In this document: positions 37,503-49,646 of the stretch, piece by piece
Position numbering within the stretch: the stretch's first letter is position 1
How the letters are laid out: every line of letters starts with the position of its first letter
Source: Lingula anatina
Lineage: Eukaryota > Brachiopoda > Lingulata > Lingulida > Lingulidae
NCBI RefSeq assembly: GCF_001039355.2
Contig: NW_019775668.1
Span: 22,505-79,897, forward strand
Length of the DNA stretch: 57,393 bases
Direction: 5' to 3'
The notes under the pieces: generated by a model
Seen by the model: only the letters and a program-made list of their open reading frames with translations
Told to the model about the DNA's origin: nothing
Databases searched by the model: none
Position numbers and translations under genes: made by a program

Positions 37503-40500
37503 GTATGTGCATATTAATATTTCTACCCTGAGTCACCCACCTTGTCAAAACAGTTCTACCTGCCTGGACACGAAAGTGAAAGGCGTCAAAATCCTTTGTC
37601 TAACCACCAAACCACTTATTCTGTATTTGTTTAAACATGAACTATGGAGAGCATGCATATCTATTATTTTGCTAACTGATTATGCTTACTTATATTTGAT
37701 AAGGATTTATCAGTTTATGATATGACTTCGTTCAAGATAATATAAGAGAAACAAAAACTGTTCTCATTTTATCATAACGCAGCAAGGGAAATGCAATAAG
37801 CCATTGTGTTGTGGCAGCTTGTGTAGGTGTAAAAACTGAAGGAAGTCTTCCCTTTAGGTTTCCACCTTAAAAACAGTAGGCAGCTCCCTTATTCAGGTGT
37901 CAAATGTGCTAATCACCAATTTAAGGCAGGGAGCATTTTTAGGCAGGTTAATATCATTATTAATTACACCAAAATGGCCTCTAATCTTCGTACATGCTGT
38001 TCACGTTTCCTGACCCTAAAAGATTAGTGATTACAGAAAGTAATGGGGTTATGGAATGGGGGTGTTTTAAATTGTTTAAAGTGTCATCCCTGTGTGGGTA
38101 ATTGAAATAGAAATAAAACCTGGAACCTGGCTTTGAAATTGAAATGTAAACACATCACAGGTACTCTGTGTAATCAAGTGAAATGGTTAAATACACCAGG
38201 AGCTGTGCCAAGTAAAATATTATTCCTCTCTTTCATACCAAACAAAGGGTTTCTGAAGCCCGGCTCTTGGCAGCTACAACGTGCATTATTTATTAGCACT
38301 TTTGTGATTGCCCATGCTGTAATATTTGTAACTGCATAACACATGAGTAGAAGAATATCTGAATGGAATATTACAGCTCCCATATGTCTCACTCACTTTC
38401 ACAGCTGGTGCCCACATAAGTTTCAGATCTAAAGCACATTAAAACAAGCACCTGCATTTGCTTAGCTTTCCCTACCACTATAACTGGATTTCTCATTAGT
38501 GATGCTGTAAGCTTCATCTGATCATTTTGGAACTGTATAGAATATTGAATGGCCAGGAAAGTGCAATGAAAAGTTTGGGACTGGCAAAAAAAAAGAAAGA
38601 AAGAAAAGATTAAGGTAAACAGACCTAGTGGTTGAACATGATTTGGCTGTTATCTGGTTTGGATCAAAAAAGGGTTTATTTGGCTGGAGGTAGTAGCTTC
38701 CACCCTGGCTTAAGCATTTAGCATGTAGAGGATGATATGGCTTAACCAATTCCCCAGGTTAAGCCCCACTTTGAAAGGTGGATCAGCTGTCCGGCCGAAT
38801 TAGAATTTTTCTTTGTCAAGGGGCCTGAGTAGCTCTTTTATGATGGACTCTGTGAGGATTTAGAAAGACTGAGACATCTACTGAGAAAAGCCTCTTAGTT
38901 TCTAATGAATAACTTTTATTCCCTTTCCATCTGTCAGATTCAGTCCAGGCATCTTTGTCGAGACACAGATTGTTCACTCTGGCGTCTAGAGAAAACCCCT
39001 AAGTAAATTGAATGTAGTCTGCTGAAATGAGATAAAGTCAATAGGCAGACTGTAAATTTGAACAAATAATTATTATTTTATTAGTTGATGATAGCAAGGG
39101 TTGCTACATGCTACTTTGGATTGTATTTTCTCTGTATCAAAATACATGCATATTAACTTTAACATACCCCCTCGAAGTTTAATTCAGCTGTGACGTTGCA
39201 CATCCAGGACAGGTCCAGCAACTTTTAAGATCGTGATGCCAAGAAATTGTGTGCTTTGTGATATTAAACTTGTGACCTATTGACAGGACAAAGGGAAAGA
39301 AATCACATTACGTGATGTGTGTATGGTTACCTCACCTGGCATTAGCTCACCTTAGTGTGATCAGAGAGATCAAGAGTTTATGCATATTTTGGTTGAAAGA
39401 TTTCCTTAGGTGACCCTAGACTTATTCTTCATAATTCGCGGTGAATATGTGTGCTTTTTCAACTGGTGCAGGGGTGAGGGAAAGGTTGCCTGATTTAAAG
39501 CATTCAGTAAGCAAACATTGCTCCTTTTGAGCAATGTTTTTGTAGTGAGGTGAATTACCCATCCACAGAGAGTTCATTTAAATAAACTTTTATGTAAATG
39601 AAAATAATACAGAGAATTGATGCAAACATGTTTTACTTAAACTATAGAAATGGTTATGTAAGGTTACATAATACTGCTGTCATAGCAAAATTACAAACTT
39701 GAATGCCAAAATAAAAACTTTTTTCTCAGAGTACCTGTTTCCTGTTCAAGTTTGTAATTTTACCTAGATCAACATTGGATTTAAAATTATGTTTCAGATT
39801 TGATCAGTGGTCTTTTGTTCAATTAAAGTGCTTGGAAGAAATTGTTTAAACCATATTGCCCCCTCTGAGCATCCAACAGTGGAAGTATTGATAAAATAAT
39901 TACCCCAACCTAGTTTCCTGCGCTTTTTTGGGGAAATAAGTGGAAAAGGGATCAGTTTATTGAAAGAGACAAACCCTCATTGATTGTTGGTACTTATGTT
40001 GTTTGTTTTTCTGCTTGGCTGGTTTAGTTGTAAACATCTGTGTGTGCCTACCTTTGGTGAAGTGTGGGGCAGTGGCAGAGGACCCTGGGAACTTGAGGGA
40101 CAGGCCTCAGGGGCTTAGTACACACCTCTCTGTTTGATCATGTGACTATTTGTTTAGAAAAACTTGTCCTAGAAATAAGTGAATGGGATAAATCTCCAAA
40201 AAGGAAACAGAAAAAGAGTCAGAAGAGAAGAAAAGGTCAAGTTGGGTCATAATTTTGGCAATCATCCACTCTTTTTGAAAGGAAATATTGAAGTCCCCAG
40301 ATCTCAGTTCATCTAAAGAAAATACAGTGTGAGGTGGATCAATAGAAACCTCGAACAAGGGTGGGGAGGGTTTTTATGTTAAATACTGGATAGTTGGTGG
40401 TTTATGTAAACTTAGGAGAACCTTGCAAATATTACCTGCCTATTTTGATCTAGGGACTTTTCCTGATTTCATGTTTTGAGATCTTTTAACAATGCTCTGT

Positions 40501-42768
40501 GTGCACCTGTGTCCAAAAGAAAGGTCATATAGCAGAGGGTTAGATGAACATTTATCTGGATTGTTCCTTATCATCACGGTGCATAGTATTAGGTGAAATG
40601 AGCATACTGAATACTAGGCTATCTAGTCAATTTGATGAGAGCTGTGGAATTCCGATTGTTCTTTGAGTAGGGTTTAGATATGGATTCCAGCCTGTCCTAG
40701 CTGGACTAGACGTAGATGTGTGGTTTTGGAGATAATAAGACCGCATTCCTTAAAATATAGTGACCCCCTAACTCTTGCTAAGGAGGTGATGGTGGCAGTC
40801 ATTGTTGAAACCACAAAAAGTTTTATGACTCTCATTCTGTCTGGCAATTTTGCAGTGGGGATCATTCATTCAAAGCCCAAAAATATTTTTTGAGACTTAA
40901 TGCAAAATCAAGTGAGATTTTGCAGGTTTTGAGAAGAGTGGAATCGGAAAAAATGACAAACTAGCAAATGTAATTAAAAGCTGGCAGAGTTAATCCACGG
41001 ACATTTTTTTTGTTTTTTTTTCTCTGAATTTCTGTCGTAGTACAGTGTGTTTTGAGTGTCACTGAAGGTTCTCATCTTTTCTAGTTTCTTATGATGTAAC
41101 ACAGTGCCGTCAGCCACATTTTAGGATATCATGGATGGTCCCAATTACCCAGTATTTACAATATTAAGTGGAAAAAATAACAGAAATATATATTTTTGCA
41201 TTGTCAAACAAATGTATCTTCCTTGTTGTGGCATATTTATGTGCTGGGGTGCTGATTTGTTTCTTTAAAGAACCTTGTATATCCCCTTTTTAATAAGCCA
41301 TGGTAAAGAAAAACATACATTTGATTGACAGCCGTCAGCTGGTGTAGAGGTTTTTATACGCAGCCCCTGGATAGCGTCATCTCATCAGCTCAGTGAGCCC
41401 AGGGCCGAGGTGGAATAAGAGAAACCATGTGCAAGCCATCAGGCCCTATCAGTTGTGGCATATGACTGGACCAGATTGAATTGCAGAGCTTTGGCTACTG
41501 TGTCCACAGCAATCCACCCCTTCACAAATAAATCAGAAATTGGATTTCATACAGCTCAAACTGGGTGAACATAATGAGAGGATGGCTGGACGGCTCTGAC
41601 CGTATATGGTGGGGGCTATTAGTATTTGGAGACAGTGTATCATCTGAAGGTTGAATAATTCACCCTGTACTTTTACTCTCTTGTAACTGGCCTGGTAGGG
41701 CATCTAAGGACAAATGTAGCTTTAAATCATTTTAGTAACCTGAGATTTTGCTTAATAAAAAAGAGGGTCATGCATTGTTGAATGCTTTCATGGCTGCTAT
41801 TTTCTTTTCTACTAATGCAATTTCAGTTAAGAGATGGTCACATGAGTAGCTGGTTTCAGTTATCCACACTGTTAACCCAAGTAAATGGTTGACTATTGCC
41901 TCTTTGTAGCTATCAATTGAAAGAAAACCTTCCTTTCTGAGGTTAAGGTCTTTTTCTATGCACTGTCACAGTATCAACATTGAATGGCATGCATCTGAAT
42001 ATATTTGGATTTTAAGACAGTATTGATTTCATCTTTGTACCCAAAGAGACACTTTGAACGGAACAGCAGCCACCAAAATCACAATTAATGACATAACTGA
42101 CAATTATGTTCTCTTTTGTTTTAAATCTGCACCTGGCACGGATGAATAAAAATGTCAATAAACCCATCAGTAACAGTGGGGCATACATGACCAAGTTTCT
42201 CAGGAAGTTCTTGTAAATAGGGGGACAATTAATACTGACGCTAGTTAATGTCTTAATGAGTGTTACAACATAGCTGCAAGCTTACACAGCCTTGGCTTTG
42301 GTAGGGGACTTCTCTATAAAAATGATTTCCGTTAAGTATTAAAAAACAATGAAGGTGCGTGCAAGTTGTGAGGCAGTGCTGCCAGGCTATCTAGAGGTTG
42401 ATTAGAGTTGACATTTTGGGCTCCTTAGGTTGCCACTTCACTGTAGCTAAGGTTGTATTTTGCTCATTGTTGTTATAATTTTGGACATCACTGAATGAGT
42501 GCCCTTCCCAAGGGCTGGAACAGTTGTAGAGTGGAATGTGTCAATATTTAAAGTTGTTGATAAGCACTGATGCCTCTTTGCCATACATAAACTTAAATTG
42601 ACATTTGAAAGAGAATTCTCTCCTCGAAATTCCTGAAATTTGACAGTTTCAGGATCAGGAGAGCTATTAACTGGAATTACTTATTTTACTTTGAAATATT
42701 GTTTATTACATGTTCATTCAACAATAAGCAACAATGGTGTAAACTTCCACTTTTTTCCTCTTTTCCAG
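37503..42768 (+). other. probable CDKN1 intron in the 3' UTR
   Basis: A GTATGT donor directly follows the TAG stop, and a CTCTTTTCCAG acceptor ends at 42768. There are no convincing coding exons inside. It contains a perfect 11-bp hairpin (AAACATTGCTC / GAGCAATGTTT) at 39513-39539. It also holds a perfect 17-bp inverted repeat at 39687-39703 and 39745-39761. A GC-balanced, low-repeat stretch at about 41320-41640 might be regulatory. Confidence 0.45.
39687..39761. repeat. 17-bp perfect inverted repeat
   Basis: AAAATTACAAACTTGAA at 39687-39703 is exactly complementary to 39745-39761, leaving a 41-nt loop. No obvious target-site duplication is seen. It may be a tiny palindromic element or a hairpin formed in the CDKN1 pre-mRNA. 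Confidence 0.65.
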
Positions 42769-44653
42769 ACTCCATCCTGTAACCATGGTAATGGAGTTAC
42801 CCACAATGCACAAGAGCCTGCCAGTGCCAGCAGTAATCCATCAAGTTTGATTGCCTTGGGGCTAGTAGGAGGCAGGAGAACTTTACCTGCTGCATGAAAT
42901 GCTATCCCACTTCCTACACTCCTTAAAAGGAGTGGTGGAGAGTGGCAGACATTTTGTGAAGGGACCAAGACAAACAGTTCCCACCTGTGATGAAGTGAGG
43001 CCCAAGCAAATTAGTTCCATCCCCGATTTGATTAGAAGGGAAGGTAGAGAGAGGAGAACTCTGGCTGCCTGATGTTTTGTGTAGAAACTTGAGCAGGTTC
43101 TGCAAGCCAAACATGGCATCAGGTGGACTCAAAAATAGACACAGACAAATTGAGAGTTGGTTTTAATAGACAGCATGAATGAACTTTGAAAATGTTGAAC
43201 AGCTGTAAAGTGGAGAGATCTCTGATGCATGCTGTTCACTCACCTAGGCTTACTTCATTCAGATTATGTTACTCAAGGCAAAACAACTGCACACTCTCCG
43301 AGGCCCTTGGTTTGTGTGGAAAACTTTATCTGCTGTCATCAGTGCAATGGCACGCATTTTGATCTCATTTTGTATAGTTATTATTCTTATTCAGATTATT
43401 ATTATGTAACTGAAGACAAAGCTCTGGAGCAAGGATTGCTGTTAGGGTTGAAAGTGTATTTTTCCTTATCGAGTTAATTTATACCTTGAAGTCAAATTGA
43501 GTTGAAAAATATCAAAATTCAATAGTGAAATGCCCAGTTGTCCAGCTATCTGGTCAAGAGATAAGATCCTCAGTTGAATACTTCATTCACTGTTTAATTA
43601 AATTGTCTTGGAGGTTGAAATCATAGAAGGCAGGTAAAATGACCAGATGGTTCTCTTGACCACCAAGTGACACTTGTGGTCAAGTGGGACAGGACACTTG
43701 AGAATAGAGAGAAAGAAAGCAATAGGGGTTGGTGCAATGGCCACTATAATACTTGGGCCTGATAAGTGGTAGTTTGTTTGTTAGTTACCAGTTATCCCAC
43801 CAGTGTGTGGTGGGCTGAAAATCACCTTTTCTAAGATCTCGTAGTTAGTCAAGCTGGATACTTTGTAGCCACATCAAAAAGTGTGGGGCCAGTTGAAGTT
43901 GAATGCGCAAACTAATGGTATCTGGAGGTGCAAAGCTGGAGTGCTTTATATTCCAGAGTGGTTTTCTTGTTTAGAGGAGGGAAGAGGCTGGGTTTTTGCT
44001 CGGATTTAATACTTTTCAAGCAGGGTCTTTGCATGAAAGCAACATGAAAAGTGGAAATCGGCTTCTTAAACATGACATGTTATTTATGTTGTATATGTGT
44101 ACATAGAACTTGTAACAAAATGTACTTTATGTTTTTTGTAATATTTATTATCTTTTGGTAAATTTTGTAACAAAAAGTCTATATTTATCAGGTACTGAAA
44201 TAGTTCACTAAAGGCATTGATCGATTTGACAAAATTAGAAGAAGAATATTAGTTGGATAATGGTTGTGTTATGAAAAAAGTGGATATTTTGTGTGCACTG
44301 TTTAAAATGTGCCAATTCCAGTGGGGAAAAGGTTTAGATGTGCAATAGATTGGTTTAAAGAAAATCTGGCAGCAGAAGTGCATTCTGGGATTATAAAAAA
44401 AAGTTATGTCAGGGGTTTAATTTGTGGCAATTATTTTTATTTTAAGTAAAACCTGTCAGGGAATTTTTGTTATGGTCAACATATGATAACTCCACTGATA
44501 TTTATAGCAATTACAACTTGTTATAATTGTATAACCATAACTTACACTGTTTTACCAACTTTATTTTTGTCTTCATTTATTATCTTTAGTTGGGCAAAAT
44601 CATATTGATCTCAATTTATGATGAAAAATCCCTTCTGCTTTGTGTCAGTGCAC

Positions 44654-44661
44654 TGTATATA
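44654..44661 (+). promoter_or_regulatory. Pumilio-type site in putative CDKN1 3' UTR
   Basis: TGTATATA fits the Pumilio recognition element TGTANATA and lies about 60 nt before the poly(A) signal. Human p27 mRNA is a known Pumilio target. A single 8-mer in AT-rich DNA can occur by chance. Confidence 0.35.
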
Positions 44662-44721
44662 TTTATTTACATGTACCATATACCAATATGAGTGGTTATT
44701 TTCTAACGCCATCATGAACAC

Positions 44722-44727
44722 AATAAA
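44722..44727 (+). terminator. poly(A) signal AATAAA
   Basis: Consensus hexamer in an AT-rich context, the most plausible 3' end for the exon starting at 42769. Confidence 0.45.
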
Positions 44728-44745
44728 GTAAATGAATATTTAACA

Positions 44746-47700
44746 TGAAGGTCTTGGATATTTATTTGCCTAAATACAAAACACGAGATAAAGATGCGTT
44801 CTTCCTCGTAGTTTTGGTTATTAATAAACGCTGCTTATTACATTATCTTCCACCCACAGGCAAATCGCAATTTTATCCGCAGTCCAAAACTTCCTGATGT
44901 TTGGTTTAATGATTGGATAGGAAGTCTGCCCTTCGTTCCTAATTTTCAAGATTTAGATACTCCTCTTGTTACGCAACTTAATGCCTTTCAGGCGCAGGCT
45001 TCTGTTTCTAACTATAGAAAGATACATGTAGCGAGAGAAATAAGATAATCCACACAGATTCAATACCTAATTACGGAGAATTCTGTTTTGTTGCTCCCTT
45101 TGTCATAACTGAAGGTCTTTGTCACATCGGCAAGGTAGTATGGCAAGGCTTACATTACAATCATGAGCTAGCTGTATGAAAATAAGAATGGAGACCCTGT
45201 GCGTATTCAATAAAACAAGGAGCTAAGCCGACGACTAGAGCGGCGGTTTCGCGTGTAATAACCGTTCCAAACTTCCTGCTTCATTGATGCTTATTTTGGA
45301 TTCTGTCCGATGCCTAGGTAACCAGCGTTTCAAAGCAAAAAAATCAACACTGATTTTTAAGTTTTCTTATTATCACATTAATTCTAGTATTAAGCATGGT
45401 GACCAATATTCTATTGTTTCTATTTTGTCTGAAATAGTAAAGCTGTAAAAAGTTCATTTACACGACGACGATCAGGAAGTAAGCTATTCGCTGCACACAT
45501 ATCGATATTTATAACCACAAACCCAGCCACTTTCATGGCTTAATTTGTCGTGCAAATCAGATTATCTTCATGTCAGGATGTAGGCTCTGCCTCAATGACA
45601 CCTTTAATTAATCAAACAGAATGAGAGACATGCTTTCATTGAAACTTTTTTCTGGAATTCGAAGTGCAGACAAAAGACGTCAGTAGTAAAGAAAAAACTG
45701 TCTCTAGAACATTTTTCATTTCATACTGAAAAAATAAAACAATTCGTGCAGAAGAATAAAGGAAAGAATGAAAGAAAAAAGAAGAAAGTACTTATGGCAG
45801 CATGTGCTATTGGTTATGCACTTGGTAAACATCAACTAGTGTTTTACAGCTCATTAGTCTCCTAGGCTGACACTAGTCAAAGGATGGAAGGAAACACGAT
45901 TCACCTGTTGTACTATTAACCACGGTATTGTGCAAGAAATATTTGTCATCAGGCGTATTGGGGCCAAAAAGATATCCACCATCTATGTCCATGTGATGTA
46001 TGTAATGCAAAATATACTATAAGCCACTATAAACAAAGCGTACATATGAACAAATACAAAATCAAAATCTTTCAACTAATAATGGGACATTTTTCTTATG
46101 CTTTTTTCAATAAAGCAATGCCCCCAAAAGTGGCAATTGGGCTACGGTTCTTCCACCATTAGTACTGCAGATTTACGGTTTTATCGGTGTTAAAAATCCA
46201 GGTTTGCTGAATTTTTTTCACTAGGAAATAATGTACAGAAATAAAAGTTTATATCACACAAATAAAAGATTATATCACACGTCACTTTGGAACCCTACCA
46301 GTAAAACGTTAATTTACAGCAGAAAAACATCCCTGACATTGTAATAAAGAGGAAATCAAACCCCCAAGATTAAATCGAGAAATCGTAGTTGTGGAAAATC
46401 AGATTAAGAGAGAGAGAGAGGGGGTTGCTATGCGAGGCAAAGTTTAAAAAACTGTAATAGGATCACAGTCTAGAAAATCAAAAATGTCCCCTGCTTGCGG
46501 AAACGAAAAATGTTCTGATGGAACAAGATTCGACAAGGACAACTTTATGGTCAACAACACGGTGTCAACATGGAATGCCGAAGCATTGTTCTTTCAGCGA
46601 GTAATTATACGCCTTGCTGCTGGCCTGTCTTGGAGGAGGTAGTCTGCTTCAACGGCTCCTTTCCATCCACCCAGGAGCCGGCAGCTGGCGTATGTCAGAG
46701 AAAGAGGGAGAAAGAGAGAGATCATTAAAATATGTTGCCACGACATGTTGCAGATATATGTGTTTTCATATACATATGTACGTTTTATACAGGTTTCGTT
46801 TTAACAAAATAAACGAATTTGATGTTCTTGTAGTAACGATCTTTGAAAATGTTGTATTCGATCAAGTGGTTTCATTTATACGGCACCTTTGTTCGCTCAT
46901 TTTAATTCCAAATAGAAAAAATGGCGGTGTTACATGCACTTATATGAAACTTCTATCCCAAAGACATCGCGCTGCTCAGATTCTGTATCTGTGTCATGAC
47001 ACTCAAAAGTATTTTTAATTCAGCTTCTTATTCCATTTTTTCTCTTTAAATTGCCTTATTTTATGAGAATAGGGTGCCACCCCCCACTTTCTGTCATGAT
47101 ACTTTTTACGTCGCCAAGTAATGGGAAGGTGGTTTATGTCAATGTCAGTCTCGTCTGTCTGGTATGATGGCGCCAATCTCTTAAAAACAAGTACAAGAAA
47201 ACCCCAGCTAAGAGTCCCCTTCAAGATTTGGTCAGTGGCGCTGTTCAAGCTCGGTTAGACTAATAAAACATGACATTAGGCGCGTGCTCAGTACAATTCT
47301 CTCTGCAGGCCGAAAATTAAATCGTTTTACAATTCCTAACCTAAATAAGCATATTCTTACGATAGTAGTGCGTACTTAACCCAACGTCACGCTACAACAA
47401 ACCTCTTACTCGACACTTTAACTTCAAAAATCCTGAAGACATTTTCAATTCCTTCCAATTTTTGTCAGAAAAAAAACAGAATAATTATTCAAAAACCAAC
47501 AGATATGTTTTTTTTAAGCAGAGCCTAGAGATGATTAAACTTTAAAAACGAATCAAAAGTCTAAATTATCGCTCCACCTGCTTAATTTCCGTATTAAAGA
47601 AATCCATTGCTGTAGGAGACCGATCTTCATATATTTTGCATGTATTTAATCACGGCTGATCAGCTGTCAGGGTCCGTATTCATTCCCCGTGCCAGCGTGG

Positions 47701-49603
47701 TATAGCGTGTGGAAGAGGTGCTAGAGGTGAGAGCTCGAAGGCGCAACTTGACATGAAATCGACCTAAACAGCTCTTGTACAAGTGGCAGGGGGCGACTTG
47801 TGGAATTTTATGGCCGCCGCACAGCTGGTTAAAAGAGCGTTCTCTCTTGGAGCTCAGATTAGAGATTGTCATTTATTACGATGTAATAATGTACAAGATG
47901 CTTGAAATCTAAAGACGCTAAATACTTGTGAGCACGTGATTATAGCAGAGACACACGAAAGCGCTCCTGTTACCTTTGCTGCTTCTGATGAGCTAGCATC
48001 ACGTACTATAACAATACCTCAGTTCTCCGCTGAATAAACACATTTAAACTAGTTCATTTCTTCTGTGAATGCAAGCAATAAAGGGTGACGAACTAAATAG
48101 CATGAAATCACCATCACATGGGGTTTTATGTGAGAAAGGTGGGTAACAAATTTTCCTGAATGAGATGATAAGATGCAGAAAATGCTCTATTCAAACCCGT
48201 GTAAACATAGTTCATACAGTGATACTGATCTTCAAACGAACGGGCTGGTTATTTTGTGGGGACCGGGTGATTAATAGTCATCCGATACTGCTCGGGTTGG
48301 GAATCTGAAATGATTTAAAGGAAATAAATTTAGTCACCATTGTCTTTCTTTCAAGATCTTTTCGCAACCACCCTCAATTATATTTGATTTAGTTACACCA
48401 TGGAAATATAGCGTGGATATACGATATACTTCCATGGTTACACTTATGATTAGTGTAATTTGACTTTTGAAAAAATCTAACTCACGTCGATGTGTTTGAA
48501 GACTAGGACTCACCCAGTGTCACCTGGATCCTAGATTACGAGGACGGATTCGGTGTATTAGTAGGACAGGATGAAGGGATGATGTTAAATTACCAATATT
48601 AGTTGCTTTTGAAAGATTTTGGCGCCTTGTAGTGATATTTTGTAACGGAGTGACTTTATCAAGGTTTCTCCAAGTATAGCCTCGTTGACTAAATACTTAC
48701 AGATAAGAAACTGTTATGGCCTATGATTGAACTCTTATGTGGTGTTTAAACAATGATTTTCGATTCGAAAATCTGTTATTAAGGATATTATTAACTAGCG
48801 AACTAACGATAAAGTACTCGAGTCGGTACTAAATGTGCAGAGAGAGAGAGAGAGAGAGAGAACTGATTTAAGTGAAACCATGCCATTTAAGAAGTTTGAA
48901 TCTAGATTTTCGTGAAAATGAAAAAACAACAAGCGCAAGAACATCAACGGAATATCTCTTATCGCGTACATGTAGTGCCTACAGCCAGTCGTTGAAGGCG
49001 GTCATCCCCAAGTGGACATGGCAGATGTTTGTCCTCCAGTCAAAATCCTTATAAATAAAGCCATTAATGAAACCCCTGCAAATACTTCCCACTGTCTTTT
49101 TAGTAGCTGAAATGGAGATGATCATTAATTTGCAATTAAGTCTATCCCCTAGGAAGCCTAAGGTAAAGTCAGGTGATTTGATACTTGTCACTAAAAGAAA
49201 AACTGGAATAGAAGATGCCCAAAGTGAACTGGTAAAATGTTCATAGTAACGTCGATTTTTTGCATTAAAAAATACGAGAAAAATTACTAGTGCATTATTT
49301 GTTTCAATACAGCTTTCTCCCTGTATGTTTGAATCCCCTTTGTTGCCAATACCGCGAGTTGCTGATTGTTTAGGTAGGGCTATACCCGTCGCTATAGGTC
49401 TTTCGCCACTGTTTATCGAAAACTGGGCATAACCTGTGAAAATATGTGCTAATTTGGTTGAAAATGTAAATTATTATGACAACCTTCGCGCCTTGGCAGC
49501 TCGTGCGATGACAGATCGCATGGGTGGAGAAAAAATGGACAAGCTGCCACCCCGCCTGCCAGTATTGTAACAAAGGGGGAAAATATCATTTTCTTAAAGT
49601 CCC

Positions 49604-49604
<1 letters not shown>
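44746..49604. other. intergenic, no gene recognised
   Basis: Unique-looking DNA. It includes a 21-bp tandem pair at 46239-46259 / 46260-46280, GA tracts near 46406 and 48839-48860, and a moderately GC-rich stretch at 47690-47860 of possible regulatory nature. The 134-codon ORF at 46614-47018 shows no domain or compositional sign of being real. Confidence 0.45.

Positions 49605-49644
<40 letters not shown>
49605..49644. repeat. 40-nt T homopolymer
   Basis: An uninterrupted run of 40 T. It may be the reverse complement of a retroposon poly(A) tail inserted on the minus strand, but no target duplication was identified. Its length is probably unreliable. Confidence 0.9.

Positions 49645-49646
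<2 letters not shown>

Larger units (their letters stand above)
42769..44745 (+). other. probable CDKN1 terminal untranslated exon
   Basis: Starts after the acceptor at 42768 and ends near the AATAAA at 44722-44727. Because the upstream exon ends exactly at the stop codon, all of this would be 3' UTR. A short open stretch to 42897 exists but would be reached only from an unspliced or alternative upstream frame. Candidate RNA signals include TGTATATA and overlapping ATTTA motifs near 44654-44668. Confidence 0.45.

Noticed and set aside
42640-42897. Open frame through the acceptor at 42768 as a third CDKN1 coding exon
   Set aside because: The preceding exon ends with an in-frame TAG at the donor, and the alternative donor inside GCCAGTTAG leads to a stop within a few codons.
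43360-43420. Tyr/Ser-rich ORF segment in the putative CDKN1 3' UTR
   Set aside because: Produced by TTAT repeats; no homology and downstream of the stop codon.
46614-47018. 134-codon plus-strand ORF
   Set aside because: No family resemblance; a purine-rich low-complexity patch inflates it and no exon boundaries or transcript signals surround it.
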